Positions 51,036 through 63,131 of a stretch of DNA of 64,000 nt are shown here, one piece after another. The translations under genes and the position numbers were made by a program. Location: contig JAPEUQ010000002.1 of the NCBI GenBank assembly GCA_027946365.1, positions 558,001-622,000 of the forward strand, written 5' to 3'. Under the pieces are notes generated by a model that did not search any database, was not told the DNA's origin, and was given only the letters and a program-made list of their open reading frames with translations. The stretch comes from Kalmusia sp. IMI 367209 (taxonomy: Eukaryota; Ascomycota; Dothideomycetes; Pleosporales; Didymosphaeriaceae). How positions within the stretch are numbered: the first letter of the stretch is position 1; each line of letters starts with the position of its first letter.

Positions 51036-52640
51036 TGCTGGAAGAATGCGTAGATGAAGGCAATGCTACCGTGTTGGATGGCCCTGAGGCATAACAGTAT
51101 GCGTAGTTGCTGGTGTGAATGAATGAATGGAATGAATGAATGAAGGACTTCTCCAAAGTCACACCAAGATGTCAAAGGCTTTCTCGAAAAGTAATCTGAA
51201 ATCTGGAAATGAAAGTATGTATCGCAAAGTGTCAAAAGAGTGAGTGAGAGAGTGATTGCTGCAGTGACCAGACCAGATAGGAAAAGAATGGACGCTATCA
51301 AAGCCTAACCGCACGCATAAAACAAAAGGTGCAAAAGAAGGAAGAGAGCGACGTTGAAACAGAATCCTAGGGAAACGGAACGGAAGACCGCAGACGCGGT
51401 GCAGGGAGCCATTGTTTTGTAGCAGCGCATCAGTCTTCTTGCGCCTCCGCCTTGAAACTTCGGACTACGGACATTGCGATTGGTGCTGATCGGCCCTACG
51501 ACGATGGGAGAGGCGAGGGCTGGGGTTTCAAATGGCAAGGAGACGTGATTGGGGGGAGGCATGGATATTTTGGGGGTGTTGCGTGGTGGATGGGGGAAGG
51601 TTTGCGCAGTCATGTGGTGCGGTGGTGGTAGTGACGATGGCTGTAGTGCGGAGCTGGCAAAGTCATCAGCAGGGACAATGTCTGAGCGACTGACGGCGAA
51701 ATAATCATTTGGGCGGAAGAGGTGATTTAGGCCGATGGGAAGGCTTATCTAGACTGAGAACTGCACCCATGTGGTCCATGTATCGCTCTCTATGGTTCAA
51801 AGAACAATGATGAAGTTGAAGCTACAACGGAACTCGAGCACGCGACTAACCTCGCTGGGCATCTGTCAGGTACAGATCCAACCCCTGCACGCCTGTCAGA
51901 TGTTTAAATGTCCGAAAACGGATCTGCATCCTTCGTGATTGGCTAGAAGGTCCGATGATCAATACTGGTACGAGTTAGTGGGGCGAAATGCTGATGGCTT
52001 TGCCATCGTGAACCACTCCGTCGACTCACCAGGCGCACCTCTGGCTTCATTTGCTCTCGTTTAGATTGATGTGCTATACACAGCATGGCTACAAATATTG
52101 GTTCCCACACTACTGGATCCAGAGGTGTCGTATTCGCATAGCCACCAACCTTACAATGGTATGAAAGCAGTGGGGTTTGCGCCCCAAGCTCGAGGTTACC
52201 GTTTCCCTATGTGCATAATGCCTGGAGAGAGTTGGTAAGCCTGGAACTCCGCTCATACAAATGGCCCGCTTGTCCCCACGGAGGCACGACAGCCTGAAGC
52301 GCCGAGGTCATCCGTCCGCGGGGCGCAGTTCGCGTCCTCACAAACGCGCTATTCAACGCGTACAGTGAACTATATACGGGTAGCCAGGTACGCCCTATAC
52401 AAGGCCTTACACATGTGTAAGTGATGGAAGAACAAGGGCCGAGCGATGGTGTACTAAGTAATTGATTCCATGACTCAGCATTGCTAGTTCAGATGCTCCG
52501 AGGTGCGGAGAGGTGGCAGGTGCATTAGGCTAGCGCATGCAATGATAGACGATAAGCGGAGCGAGCCGAGGGTTTATTAGTGCAATTTTGGAGGCTGGCA
52601 TGACTCCAGGTGTTGCAAAGGGCGTGCAGGCTCAATTGAC
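51036..52640. other. 1.6-kb divergent intergenic region, surface protein / ArgJ
   Basis: The first 300 bp upstream of the surface-protein gene hold a short GAAT/GGAAT repeat (51117-51144) and look like a 5' leader. A 102-codon minus-strand ATG frame (51305-51613) with a hydrophobic C-terminus could be an upstream frame in that leader but is not supported. 51700-52560 shows nothing recognisable. Confidence 0.4.
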
Positions 52641-52647
52641 TGAGTCA
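52641..52647. promoter_or_regulatory. Consensus CPC1/Gcn4 binding site
   Basis: TGAGTCA, a perfect match to the TGASTCA element bound by the bZIP factor CPC1/Gcn4, lies 87 bp upstream of the ArgJ start codon. Cross-pathway (general amino acid) control of arginine synthesis is established in ascomycetes, so the site is probably used. Confidence 0.7.
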
Positions 52648-52733
52648 CGTCTTGCGTATTGATATAAGACGTCCAGGTATGTACTGCTCTGACCCTCGCC
52701 ATTGTCATCAAGTTGACGCAGCCCCAGCCAACA

Positions 52734-54128
52734 ATGTCGCTCGCCCGCCCCAATCCCCGCCTGCTCGCCCGTACCCACCGAGCTCTCGCAACCAAGGTGC
52801 AGGCGCGCCCATACTCGGCGCCTGGCGACGGCACCGTTCCAGCCTCCAAGAAGAAGTACATACCTACCTCAGGCACCTACCCGCTAGGCTTCCGCGTCAG
52901 CAGCGCTCATGTCGGCGTCAAGCCCTCCAACACACGCTTCGACGACCTCGCCCTCATTGCCTCCGACACGCCATGCGCAGCTGCCGCCGTCTTCACCACA
53001 AACAAGTTTCAGGCCGCACCTGTGACGGTGAGCAGAGACTTGCTAAAGAAGAGGAAGGGCCAAGGCATAAGGGCCGTCGTGATAAACTCTGGGTGTGCCA
53101 ATGCCGTGACAGGCAAGGGTGGCATTGAGGATGCGGTGAAGATGGGGCAGGAAACCGATCGATGCTTCATCGAGGATAGCAACGGCGAGGATGATGGTTT
53201 GGGCAGCAGGAGCATCGTCATGAGTACAGGCGTCATTGGACAGCGCCTGCCCATTCAAAAGATAGTATCAAAAGTGCCCGACGCATACTACAGCATGGGG
53301 GATACGCACGAGCATTGGCTGGGTGCAGCGCGGGCTATATGCACCACCGACACCTTTCCGAAGCTTGTTTCTAGGACCTTCACGCTACCGAGTAGTCAGG
53401 AGGAGTATCATATCGCAGGCATGACCAAAGGTGCGGGTATGATCCACCCTAACATGGCCACGCTACTCGGCATCATCTGCACCGATGCGCCCATTCCAGC
53501 AAGCCAACTTCAAGATGCACTTTCCCATGCCGTCACCAAGTCGTTCAATAGCATATCCATTGATGGCGACACCTCAACTAACGACACTGTCGCTATCCTT
53601 GCAAACGGAGCCGCCGGAGGGCAGGACGTCATTAACAAATCGGAAGATTTTGAAGCCTTTCAAGAGACGCTCACGCGATTCGCCATCGATCTGGCGAAGC
53701 TGGTCGTCCGCGATGGTGAAGGTGCGACCAAATTCGTCACGATCCGCGTAACAAACGCGAAAACCTACGCAGATGCAAAGCACATCGCTTCTTCTATTGC
53801 GCGCTCACCGCTTGTCAAGACCGCGCTCTATGGCAAAGACGCAAACTGGGGTCGCATCCTGTGTGCCACAGGCTACGCCGGCGTTGACTCTGTCATACCC
53901 GAGGAGACTAGCGTGAGCTTCATTCCTACCGATGGCACCGACGAGCTAAAGCTGCTGGTGCGGGGCGAGCCGGAGCAGGTCGATGAGGAGCGTGCAGCGA
54001 AGATTTTAGAGGCTGAAGATTTGGAGATCCTCGTCAGGCTGAGCGAGAAATACGATGCCGAGGCTACTATGTGGACGTGCGACTTTTCGCATGAGTATGT
54101 TACAATTAATGGAGATTATAGGACGTAG
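52734..54128 (+). CDS. ARG7: Bifunctional ornithine acetyltransferase / N-acetylglutamate synthase (ArgJ)
   Basis: One intronless frame of 464 residues; the first ATG is at 52734. The N-terminus ([21 protein letters not shown]) is a typical mitochondrial presequence. The ArgJ fold is complete: [37 protein letters not shown] and [12 protein letters not shown]. The autocleavage motif is [16 protein letters not shown], with Thr243 the expected new N-terminal nucleophile that separates alpha and beta chains. ArgJ recycles the acetyl group from N-acetylornithine to glutamate in the mitochondrial ornithine/arginine pathway. A consensus CPC1/Gcn4 site lies just upstream. The yeast orthologue is ARG7 (ECM42). 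Confidence 0.95.
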   Translation: MSLARPNPRLLARTHRALATKVQARPYSAPGDGTVPASKKKYIPTSGTYPLGFRVSSAHVGVKPSNTRFDDLALIASDTPCAAAAVFTTNKFQAAPVTVSRDLLKKRKGQGIRAVVINSGCANAVTGKGGIEDAVKMGQETDRCFIEDSNGEDDGLGSRSIVMSTGVIGQRLPIQKIVSKVPDAYYSMGDTHEHWLGAARAICTTDTFPKLVSRTFTLPSSQEEYHIAGMTKGAGMIHPNMATLLGIICTDAPIPASQLQDALSHAVTKSFNSISIDGDTSTNDTVAILANGAAGGQDVINKSEDFEAFQETLTRFAIDLAKLVVRDGEGATKFVTIRVTNAKTYADAKHIASSIARSPLVKTALYGKDANWGRILCATGYAGVDSVIPEETSVSFIPTDGTDELKLLVRGEPEQVDEERAAKILEAEDLEILVRLSEKYDAEATMWTCDFSHEYVTINGDYRT

Positions 54129-54675
54129 GAAAGTGATGAAACATGACTGGGTTGGTACCTAACCTAGGTTTGATAATGGGGCACAGGTGTAGATACCTTT
54201 GAGAAATGGTCCACAATTGTAAGATATTTGCCTCGCTCTTCGCGACCATCATGGTACCGAGTTTGCGACCAACTATCCTAAGCGATATTGTATCACGATT
54301 TGAAACCCATCAAACTAGATAGGAAAGGATTAACGTTCGAATCAGGTTCTTTGTTTTGCCCGTGTCACTTTGTCACTTTTTCGCTTGGTGGTCGGGCGTC
54401 GGTACCCGAACATGACTAACTGACAAATGACAAAGGCAGACAGTCCGATAGTCCGATGGGTTGATAATGCTCGATATATACGCAATCGCACTGCCGACAG
54501 GGAAAGATAAACGAAATTTACGGCTCTGCATAAAGAGAGAAGTCTCCCCTAGAAAGAAAAAAAAACATTCGAATCCTGCAATTCAAACATATACCAAATC
54601 TGCAGTCTGTTCTACCTCGACCAATCAACACCGACTCATCACATCAAAACTTTAAATTCGCCCAAACTTCCAAAA
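54129..54675. other. Intergenic, ArgJ 3' region and NmrA-like promoter
   Basis: 547 bp with no recognised gene. An A-rich tract (54545-54568) lies about 110 bp upstream of the NmrA-like start, probably in its promoter or leader. Confidence 0.4.
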
Positions 54676-55672
54676 ATGGCCTCGAGAGCCGTCCTCATCA
54701 CGGGCGCGACAGGCAAGCAGGGCAGCTCAGTAGTTAATGCTCTGCTGCGCGCGAACGCCGACTTCGAGATCCTAGCCCTAACTCGTAACGCCCAATCACC
54801 CTCCGCCCAGAGTCTGGCCCAAAAATCCAAAAACATCAAGCTCGTCACTGGAAACCTAGACGCCATTGATGAGGTATTCCGCAAGGCAAAAGAGACGACC
54901 AAGGCCCCCATCTGGGGCGTCTTCTCCGTGCAAACTCCCTTCGGCGGCAAGGCAAATACCAAGACCGAAGAGCGTCAAGGTAAAGCGCTTGTCGACGCCT
55001 CGCTCGCAAATGGTGTGAGCCATTTCGTCTACTCCTCCGTAGACCGTGGCGGTCCCGCACGCTCGGCGACAGACAAGACAAATGTGCCTCATTTCATCAG
55101 CAAATTCAACGTCGAGCAGCACTTGTTTGCCAAGGCGAAGGGCAGCGACATGACCTGGACGGTACTAAGACCCGTAGCCTTCATGGAAAACCTGGTTCCC
55201 GGGTTCCTAGGCAAGGTGTTCAACACTGATTGGGAGATGACACTGCGCAAAGACCAGAAGCTGCAGCTCATCGCGACGGTACGTTACACCCACTTTCACT
55301 GTCTACAAGTTACGTTGAAGACTTCATCCACTAACGATCAAATAGTCGGACATCGGCTTCTTCGCCGCACAATCCTTCCTGAACCCGGCCTCCCAGCAGT
55401 ACAAGAACAACACGCTCTCCCTCGCAGGCGACGAACTGACCTACGCCGAGTGGAGCAAGATCTTCAAGGAGAAGACGGGAAAGCCGCTCGACAAGACCTA
55501 CCGCTTCCTCGTGCACATCATTAACTACCTCGTCAAGGAGATGGGCAACATGTTCGTGTGGTTCAGGGAGACTGGGTATGGCGCCGACATCAACGAGCTG
55601 AAGAAGACGCATCCGAAGATCAAGACCTTTGGAGAGTGGTTGGAGACGGAGAGCGCGTGGAAAAAGAAGTGA
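54676..55672 (+). CDS. NmrA-like NAD(P)-binding protein
   Basis: Two exons, join(54676..55278, 55346..55672), give 309 residues. The 67-nt intron joins LQLIAT to SDIGFFAAQSF. The N-terminus is a Rossmann motif (AVLITGATGKQGSSVV) of the NmrA/HSCARG group. WGVFSVQTPFGG, HFVYSSVDRGG and VLRPVAFMENLVPGF are further hallmarks. NmrA-like proteins bind NAD(P) without the usual SDR catalytic Tyr-Lys pair. Some act as redox-sensing regulators, NmrA itself repressing the GATA factor AreA; others are reductases. The C-terminus (FGEWLETESAWKKK) is complete. A regulatory rather than catalytic role is inferred from family only; many paralogues exist. Confidence 0.85.
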
Positions 55673-56545
55673 GGTGTTGGTGTAGATGGAGAACGGGGGG
55701 GATAGTTGGGGCGTTTGTCTTGGGATATGTGATACCTAATGCTACTCGACTAGCGCCAGATGTTAGATTGTCTTTGTTTCGTATTCAAAAAATGTATACG
55801 TATAAAAACATATACTACTTATAATTCCGATCTCGAATATTCTACCTGATAATTATTGTTAGGAATTCGAACTAAGAGACTGATATGAGTAGGAGTACGA
55901 CCAAGCTTAAGTAGAGTGACAAGTGGCTACAATTAAAGGCTAATTGTATACAAGGAGTATATATGTGAACTAAGGAATCTCATATTGGCTATCTACAGTA
56001 GCCTTTCCCTCTAATATCCTGTCCAATATCGACAAGCAACTATACTACCACTCGACTTCCTGACTGAGCTGCCGCATGTTGGACTATTCTGCTGGAATGG
56101 TCCTTGCCGTAATAGTCACTCTTGTTTCAAATTAGCAATCGCACCAATTTTTCACTTTCTGACTTAGCTACGGCATGCAATAAAGAAGAGCAAAGTCAAA
56201 ATACCCTTTGATTATCTATCGCAAGCGCAACAAGGATGATTAACATTAAGCAAGTTGAATGATACTGAGTCCTGTATGATGTTGAATTAAGATTACACCG
56301 TTTGATCTAAGTATTATCTAACTACCTTAATTGGACTAAGATAACTCCTTGATTATCCGATACCTTGATAGAATATAATAAAGGAACAGGTACAATGATA
56401 GTTATTAGTGGATGCAATCATTGAGGGCTATTCTAAGCCACATGCTATTTCTATTCTCCTCTCGTATCTGAACTTAATCAATCTTCTCTTACACCGCCTA
56501 TTCGTGGCACGCATGATGTGGATGGCACCATTGAGATCCATAGTT
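55673..56545. other. AT-rich decayed island
   Basis: About 55740-56420 is strongly AT-rich compared with the coding surroundings, rich in TA, stop codons in all frames and without any protein-like frame. Such islands in filamentous fungi often come from repeats mutated by RIP (C-to-T) and then decayed. No terminal repeats or recognisable transposase fragment could be made out. Confidence 0.45.
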
Positions 56546-58754
56546 TCATGCTTTCGACGTGATCAGACTGCGCAGGAACAGCGACACAATACTCATGACG
56601 CCTTCTCCAACAATCAAACCAGACGCCACAATGAGAAGAGTAGTTTTCCCTTCCGGTTTCTTACGGAGGTACAACCAGTTGAGGAGCCCGCCCACAGCTC
56701 TAGGCAGCGAAAAAGAAGGGGTAGCATAGATGCCAATCGCAACAGCCACACCGCTGGGTATGTAGCTGGCCCACTTCTGGGCCAGTCTTGAAGGCTGGGC
56801 CGCGAGATACATTTTGAGCACCTTGAGCGAGATGAAGACGAAGGCAAAGAGAGACCCTATCTGGGGAACCATGTTGGGCAGACCGTCTCCTCTCAACAAG
56901 CGCGCCGTGAAGAGCCAAAGCTGTGCAGAGGGGATCTGGAAGAGTTGCGATGGGATCGTGCAAAGCGATGTAAAGGCTCGATAAACGACGGGCGAAATCA
57001 TGGCTCCGAAAATGCTACCGATGATGTGGCCTTGGAATTGAGCGGTTGGCGAAGCGTCGACCAGGTATGCCGTCTTGAAGTCCTGCATGATATCGCTGGC
57101 TTGTTGAGCACCGGATTCTGATACCGAGCCAGCAAGCAGATTGACAATCAAGGCATTCGGGTCTGAAGCCGGAATTATGAGCGCGAAGACGAGCTGTGCG
57201 ATTTTGGCGATGCCCGAATTGGGAGTGAAGTCTGTTTCGCCAAGCGACCTAGCGGCAATGATGGATGCTAGCGGACTGAGTAGAAGAGCTATCATTATAG
57301 TCCAGAAGTGCAAATAGGAGCCATAAGTGCTGTAAATGGAGACGATAGCAAATACGCAGGCGCTTCCAAACAGAATGGATATCGTGCGGTTCGAGATGAA
57401 TGCATATCTTGTGGAAGCATGTGTGTCTAAGGTAATGCGCCCTTGTGAAAGAGATTCGGAAGTTGTCATTATACTTGATCGTCGAGACGGGAGACGTTGA
57501 TATCCATAAGCGTTGAAGAAACTGAACTTGGGAACTGCTTTAACATACGTTGCGACTGTCTTAATCACAAGCCAGCCTAGGTCGAGTATAGAATCAGGAA
57601 GCAATACCGCCAACGCGATCCATATTAGCCACCCTTTCGGGCCCCGCTCGAAATCCTCAATCGCATCTGCAGCCCACCCTTGGTGAACAGCCAGCGGCGA
57701 GAGAATGCCCCATGCAACAATGGCGCCAAGCAGTACTTGCGCAGTTGTACCCGGACCCAGTATAGCCCCCTGGCCGATATAGGCTGGTGATAGATCGAGT
57801 GACCAAAGCCAATGCGATGCGAGGTAGCGCCCGAAGATGGGAATTTCTCGAACTTCAGGGATGAATGCAGATGCGAAGCTCTGGTAAAACGCGAAGAATT
57901 AGCGGCATCTACAAAATTAGAAGGAAACTCACGAAGAAGGCCGAGACTGCCAACGCAATGATGAGATACTGAATGTATGTTCGACTCAAGTCTTCCATGT
58001 GCTCGACTGATGCTGAGTCATGATCAACGTCCATATCCAAAGTAGATTCAGCATCTCTATCGAAGATAGCGGAACGACTACTAGTCGTTCGAAGGCGACT
58101 CATGAGGCCCAGATTCTCGTCGCTTGTCGGTGTTATAGCATGACCTTCGTCTGAATCATACTCATTAGGAACTCCATGTAGGACTGATATAAGCGTTGCT
58201 GTAGCTGTACCGGTGGGGTACTTCAGCTTTTCCTTTAGGATCATTTGCTTGCGTAAGAACGCAGAAAACGTCGACCCGACAAGACATATACCAAGCCCCC
58301 ACAGCATAAGTCGACCAAGATCAAGATTCACAGGAGCGCCTTCTTGAGGCTTCAACAGGAATTCGAGGGCTGGGAAAACACCTGCGAAGCCGACAGACAA
58401 GATCATCATGCCGGTAGTGCTAGCAACGGTTTGGATAAGAACGGTCTCTGCAGCGGTCAATGGATGTCTTGCGAACGGGCGTGCTCTGAAAATCGCGAAG
58501 CCGATTAGCGAAGATGACATTGAGAGGTCGGTGCCCCAGCCCGCTTGGAGGATGAAGTAGGCGTTGCATATACAGTTCAGAACGCCAATCAAAAGGCCAA
58601 CTGCCAGCGCTCTGAGGGTGAAGTGACCCGTGTCATTGCGAGGGGCCGTTCTGGAATTGTTGCTCACACTGGTGCTCTCTAGTGTGGGGGAGCTCGAGCT
58701 CATGGGCGAAAAATCATCTATAGAGTTCCCAGATTCCGATTCTGGGGCCGACAT
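56546..58754 (-). CDS. OPT-family oligopeptide/metal-complex transporter
   Basis: Two exons, complement(56546..57880, 57933..58754), give 718 residues. The 52-nt intron lies inside a membrane segment and joins LAVSAFF to SFASAFIPEVREI. The N-terminal 45 residues are Ser-rich and cytosolic. About 14 hydrophobic segments follow, including FTLRALAVGLLIGVLNCICN, ILGPGTTAQVLLGAIVAWG and GHIIGSIFGAMISPVVYRAF. Conserved OPT features are KLKYPTGTATATLIS in the first half and the DFKTAYLVDASP and GSVSESGAQQASD region in the second. It resembles the YSL-like branch of fungal OPT proteins, proton-coupled importers of peptides or metal chelates. An acidic loop (SDEGHAITPTSDENLG to DMDVDHDS) separates the first bundle. 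The substrate is unknown. Confidence 0.85.
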
Positions 58755-60439
58755 GATGGTGCCTTAAGCGTTAACGCGGATGGCGACGGAGGCGGTAGGT
58801 GGCTCTATTTCATCATCATGCACAAACGGACCCTGACGAATACCGATGGTGGGACTGTAGGGTGCATAGGAATCCAGGCGATTTGTTCATGTCGCCCTTG
58901 AAAGAGTGACGAGAGATCTAGAGGTACAACAAGGCCAGATGTCGGTTGCCAAGAAAGGTGCACGCGCCGGGTCTGTGCTGATACGCGTGGTGCAAGAGCA
59001 ACAGCCCGCAACACAGCCACCAAACTACGTCAATCTCCAGGTCTTGTTTGCTATCGCAGTTTGAGCCCACCAATGGAATCCTGATGCAGGCAAATTTGTC
59101 GTATAACTGATTTCCTTGGAAAGCTCCAGCTCACCCTGGTACCCGAGAGCATGCACGTCCAAGCGCCAACAGCACAACAAAACCTTGATGCCCTGGATCA
59201 GTCCTCTCTAGAAGCAAACATTCACCGAGGTCATAGATGGCATTTTGTTTGGGATTAAAAGGTGGCGCGGATCTTGCGACATTCAGCCGACTCCTCTCGA
59301 GCACCACAGCTACCCCGCAGGAGAGCCGCTGGCAGTGCAAGCACAGCATGACCGGTGAGCTACGTGAGCACCACCCGTAATAAGCAAGCTTGATGCAGCG
59401 TGGGGCATCCAGGCAACAAAGAGACGTGCGCCAGCAGTATTAGCACCCACACCCACTCACCTCTGATAGCCCTGGGCCCCGAAAAATCGTGCCAGGCGTT
59501 TGGTAGCTTGGCAACACTTGACCGAGCGGAACAAAGTGATATGCGCAGTCTTTTGAATGCGCTACCTCGTCCGTCCTCTCGGCCAGTATGAGCGATCAGA
59601 ACAACACGAACAGCTCGCAGTATGTTGTCCAGTACCTCGAGCAACGCTATATCAAATCTCAAGTCCTGGATGACTACATCAATTCTAAACCGCAGGAATT
59701 CGGCACGCAGTGGATGAGACAAGTAGGCAACGATCCCATCGTTCGGGGTGAAGAGAACTTCTCGCCAGCATGCTGATTGGCGCCACACCAGACCATTCAT
59801 GAGCGCATTTGCATCACCGTGAAGCGGGCGCTCACGGCGGTACGGCACGCAGTCTGCTATGTGAGCCGAGTTCAGGTCTGACAAGCTATGCCATTCATAG
59901 GAAGAAGTCCAGTATTTGCAACGGCGGAGCTACCCGGCATATTACAACCCTCAGTACTTCTGGCGACAGTAAAAACACACCTTCACGATGAGGATTTCAC
60001 TGCAACTCTGTCTACCTCCTTGAGACGGAGGCCTCTGGAGACGCTCTCCATGCCTCCATGACGATTCGACGCCGGTCAGGCTGAGGCTCTGAGGCGGTCA
60101 TGCGGCACGGTGCTCGGCACATATATGAGTGCACCTTGCACACAGGTGCGCCATCTTACGCAGGGTCAGTGTAGCCCCACATGAACGTTCGCACTGACGA
60201 TTCTCAAGTCTGGCAGTCGGACACGATTTTCATCGTGCATCATTGGGGCATATGCGGCTGGTGTAAGCACGGCACAAGATTACATCTATAAGCGTGTGAT
60301 CACGGCAATACATAAGAGCAGGTTACTGTATCGTGTCTATTTGGGGAACTAAATGCCTTCACGAGATGCAGTTGAAGACTTGGGCTGGATATGACCCATT
60401 GTCACTTCAAATTTTTGTCTAAACAACACTTTTTTTCTC
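58755..60439. other. 1.7-kb intergenic region
   Basis: Lies between the OPT gene start and the 3' end of the permease gene. Opposing frames at 59360-59884 (minus) and 59588-59776 (plus) overlap, so at most one can be real. No transposon or RNA gene was recognised. Confidence 0.4.
59588..59776 (+). CDS. Possible small protein or exon fragment, unknown
   Basis: An ATG-initiated frame of 62 codons has polar, protein-like composition (SSQYVVQYLEQRYIKSQV, then LDDYINSKPQEFGTQW). A predicted helix of alternating hydrophobic and charged residues is plausible. No family is recognised and no splice partner could be found. A longer frame on the opposite strand over the same bases argues for caution. 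Confidence 0.2.
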   Translation: MSDQNNTNSSQYVVQYLEQRYIKSQVLDDYINSKPQEFGTQWMRQVGNDPIVRGEENFSPAC

Positions 60440-62622
60440 TCAATACGTCAATGTGCGAAGGACAATAGTTTTGAACCTCTTGATGCCAGAAATGCACCAA
60501 CCAAGGGGACCGGTGAGCTGCGTGAATTTTAGCTATGAGCCAACAATGGCAGAACATGTATAATACCTTGTAATCAAGCCTACGCCTTGTCCCATCCAGA
60601 GCAGCCTCGTACATGGGAAACTTCATCTCATCGGGCACCTCGTTGCCTTCTTCGTAAATGTACACGTTGAAGCCGACCTTTTCCGCCAGGGCGCTCTTCC
60701 GCTTGGGATCGTTGACCTGGAAGAAGCGCAAGACGGCCCAATATGCCGTGGAAAATCCTATAAGGCATGCTAGCGCCACAGGCCAGTAGAAACGAGGCGT
60801 TCTCCCCGGGTCTTTCGGCAGCGCCGTCATGACCATGGTCAGGAGGTTCAATATGATGAAGGCAACGGCGACAAAGACCAGTAGGAAACGGTTGTTGAGG
60901 TACACATGGTTCCAACCATTCTCGTACAGTCGCATGCGGGATTTCAAGCGGAAAAGGCCCAGTCCCATAAACACTAGCAGAGCATTAGCAAAGGGGTGGG
61001 AAAGATCCTTATATTGTGATCCAATAGCCAAGCGACTTACCTGTCAGTATTTCGTAGCCATAAGTGAACATGCCCGCGAAGAATCTTCTTGGGTCAGAGT
61101 TCATTTTCCCCATGCACAGAATTGGGATGACTGTGAAAATCCAGTGGAGAAACAGGCCGCCGCCAGGACTGTCGAACTGCGGGTCTTGCCGGCCGAAGAA
61201 GGCGGAGAACGGAATGATGCGTTGCCATGCTATGGCCTGCTTCACTTTTGCCGTCGTGTATGTGACGAAGACCAGGGACCCGAAGGTGGACAGGCCAGTG
61301 GCAGCCTCGAGCCCCCTGGTGGATCCGAAGACCTGTTGCTTCAGTCAATACAAGGAGCTCCTGTTCTGAGCTAAGACTACTAACTATTTTTGCCAATTGA
61401 AGGCCCGAGTTCGCTTGCCCCTCTTCGTTCGTCAACGTGTAATAATCTGCTATGCCGAACTGTAGGCGTATGAGCCTTTGCATGTAATTTCGCTAGCCTA
61501 GGGAGGAACTTACGACTGCCAAGGTGAATAGCATGTTCATGCAGGTTAATATTGTTATGCAAGTGATGCCTGCCCACCTCAGCGTTTTCTTATAGTCACT
61601 GACTTGCCCCGAAACCTATTCATGCGGTAAGCATGGCCCCGTTGCCTTCGCAATTTGCGTCTTACATAGTTCGCATTGTCCCAGCCCTGGGAAGCTCTGG
61701 AACACGTACACCAAGGCGGTCAAAACCTCTTTGCTGTTGTAGCCAGGGTACTCGACGTTGAAGTCGTTGAAGCCTGAATTCGACCCGCGGCTGGCTGCAA
61801 TGCCCGCCACGAAGATGACGAACATCAGGATGATTTTGTACAGGGCAGACAGGGTGTTGAGAGCGAAGGAATAGCGGGGCGCAAAAAAGAGCATGAGGCA
61901 GACTACGGTTTGCACGACGACTGAAGTGTACTGGATCCAGCCATCTTCAATGTCGAAAGCTGACTTGTGAGTTGCTAGCGAGAGAATGCTCTGGGCGACG
62001 CTCTTTGCATTCGACACAGTGGATGCGAACAGGATCCACCAGAGAGCGAAAATGAGCGTGGCTAGTAGTTTAGGGGTGTGGAACACTTCATCGAGCTGCC
62101 CTAGCAATCAGCCACGTATTTTGCGAGGGTGCCGTGGCTTTTTTTTTTTGGTGTTCACGTACATAGACTAGAGGACCTCCGTTGAAAGGCAATGCTATCC
62201 CATACTCGAGAAAGACCGTCATGCCCAAGGCAGAGTAGACTGCGCCGACTGCATAGAGGACGAGGGAGATGCGTTTGCTCCTCACCAGAGCGAGGACGTA
62301 GCCAGGGGTTGTGAAAAAGAAGGAGTTTCCGAGGCAGCCGTTCAGCATCAGGGATGTCACCTGTATGTACCCGAGGCTTCTTCGAGGCACAATCGTGCTT
62401 TCGGTGAATGCTGTGTATTCGCTGCGACTATCTAGATGCAGTCCCCTTTTCGAGTCCCCATCGTGGCCGTTCAAATCTCCGTTCTCAAAGCGAACAGGCC
62501 GCAGGGGCCGCTGTGAAGTTGCCTTTGAACCGTCATGGCTGGGATTGTATACGCCGCTGGGGCCCGTCGATGAAGCGCCAGAAACAGTCGGGATTTCTCT
62601 CAGGGGGAATATCAGAGTCCAT
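60440..62622 (-). CDS. Mup1-like amino-acid (methionine) permease with two apparent frameshifts
   Basis: Seven exons, complement(60440..60517, 60567..60973, 61041..61332, 61385..61459, 61514..61615, 61666..62095, 62163..62622). All splice joins are in phase and give about 613 residues, apart from two one-base disruptions. The APC-family protein has about 12 membrane segments: LMLNGCLGNSFFFTTPGYVL, LLATLIFALWWILFASTV, GWDNANYVSGQVSDYKKTLR, AAPRYSFAL-like and LFLHWIFTVIPILCMG. It resembles yeast Mup1 high-affinity methionine permease. Exon 1 needs one C less in CCCCC at 62602-62606 to connect MDSDIP to REIPTVSG. Exon 2 needs one C less near 61680-61690 to connect VFQSF to GWDNANY. Both exon lengths are one base over the expected phase. 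It is either a recent pseudogene or affected by sequence error. Confidence 0.75.
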
Positions 62623-62911
62623 TCTTTCGGGCAGACTTGCTCAAACTACGGTGAGTTCCTGCTTCTGAGTGCTTCTGAGATTGTTTGAGTAGAAGCGCAA
62701 AAAGGCTGAGGAAAAAATTGTCACGGGTCGAAGAGCCTCAGCTAGCGCACGGATGCAAAACACTCATGCTGAGAGGGCTAGGAAAGGTGAGCCGCTGAAG
62801 GCGGGGGAGAGGCGGGAAACGGGGCAACCGATCAGCGCGGAATTGCCCAACTGCCTCTTTCAAAGAATGCAATGCAGTCGCTCTCCGCTGCGAGTATGCG
62901 GTGATTGTCAC
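62623..62911. other. Upstream region of the permease gene
   Basis: Immediate upstream DNA of the Mup1-like gene. Only short frames on both strands; nothing recognisable. Confidence 0.35.
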
Positions 62912-63050
62912 ATTGCATACGGCGGGACCCAATAGGATGGCGGCAAACCTGCCAACGCAGCCTGATGACCATTCGTGTAACATTCACCGGTTTATTCAAG
63001 GGCGGGGTCGGAATCGACATTCGCTTATCATGGCGCCCTTCGAAATGTGG
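62912..63050. repeat. Diverged 139-bp direct repeat, copy A
   Basis: From ATTGCATACGG to GAAATGTGG this segment aligns end to end, at equal length, with 63132-63270. Shared blocks include AGCCTGATGACC, AACCGGT/CACCGGT and GCGGGGTCG. The 220-bp period and the clear divergence suggest an old local duplication or the repeated subunit of a non-autonomous element. Confidence 0.7.
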
Positions 63051-63131
63051 ACATCACCCGAGATGTGGTGATGGTGGGTTTAGCAAAAGTTTAGCTAAGG
63101 GCTTTTGCGGTGACTTTGCGGCGTGTGCCGT

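Noticed and set aside
51305..51613. 102-codon minus-strand ATG frame with hydrophobic C-terminus
   Set aside because: Lies in the likely 5' leader of the surface-protein gene; no homology recognised, so at most an upstream frame.
59360..59884. 174-codon minus-strand frame
   Set aside because: Overlaps a more protein-like plus-strand frame and has no recognisable family.
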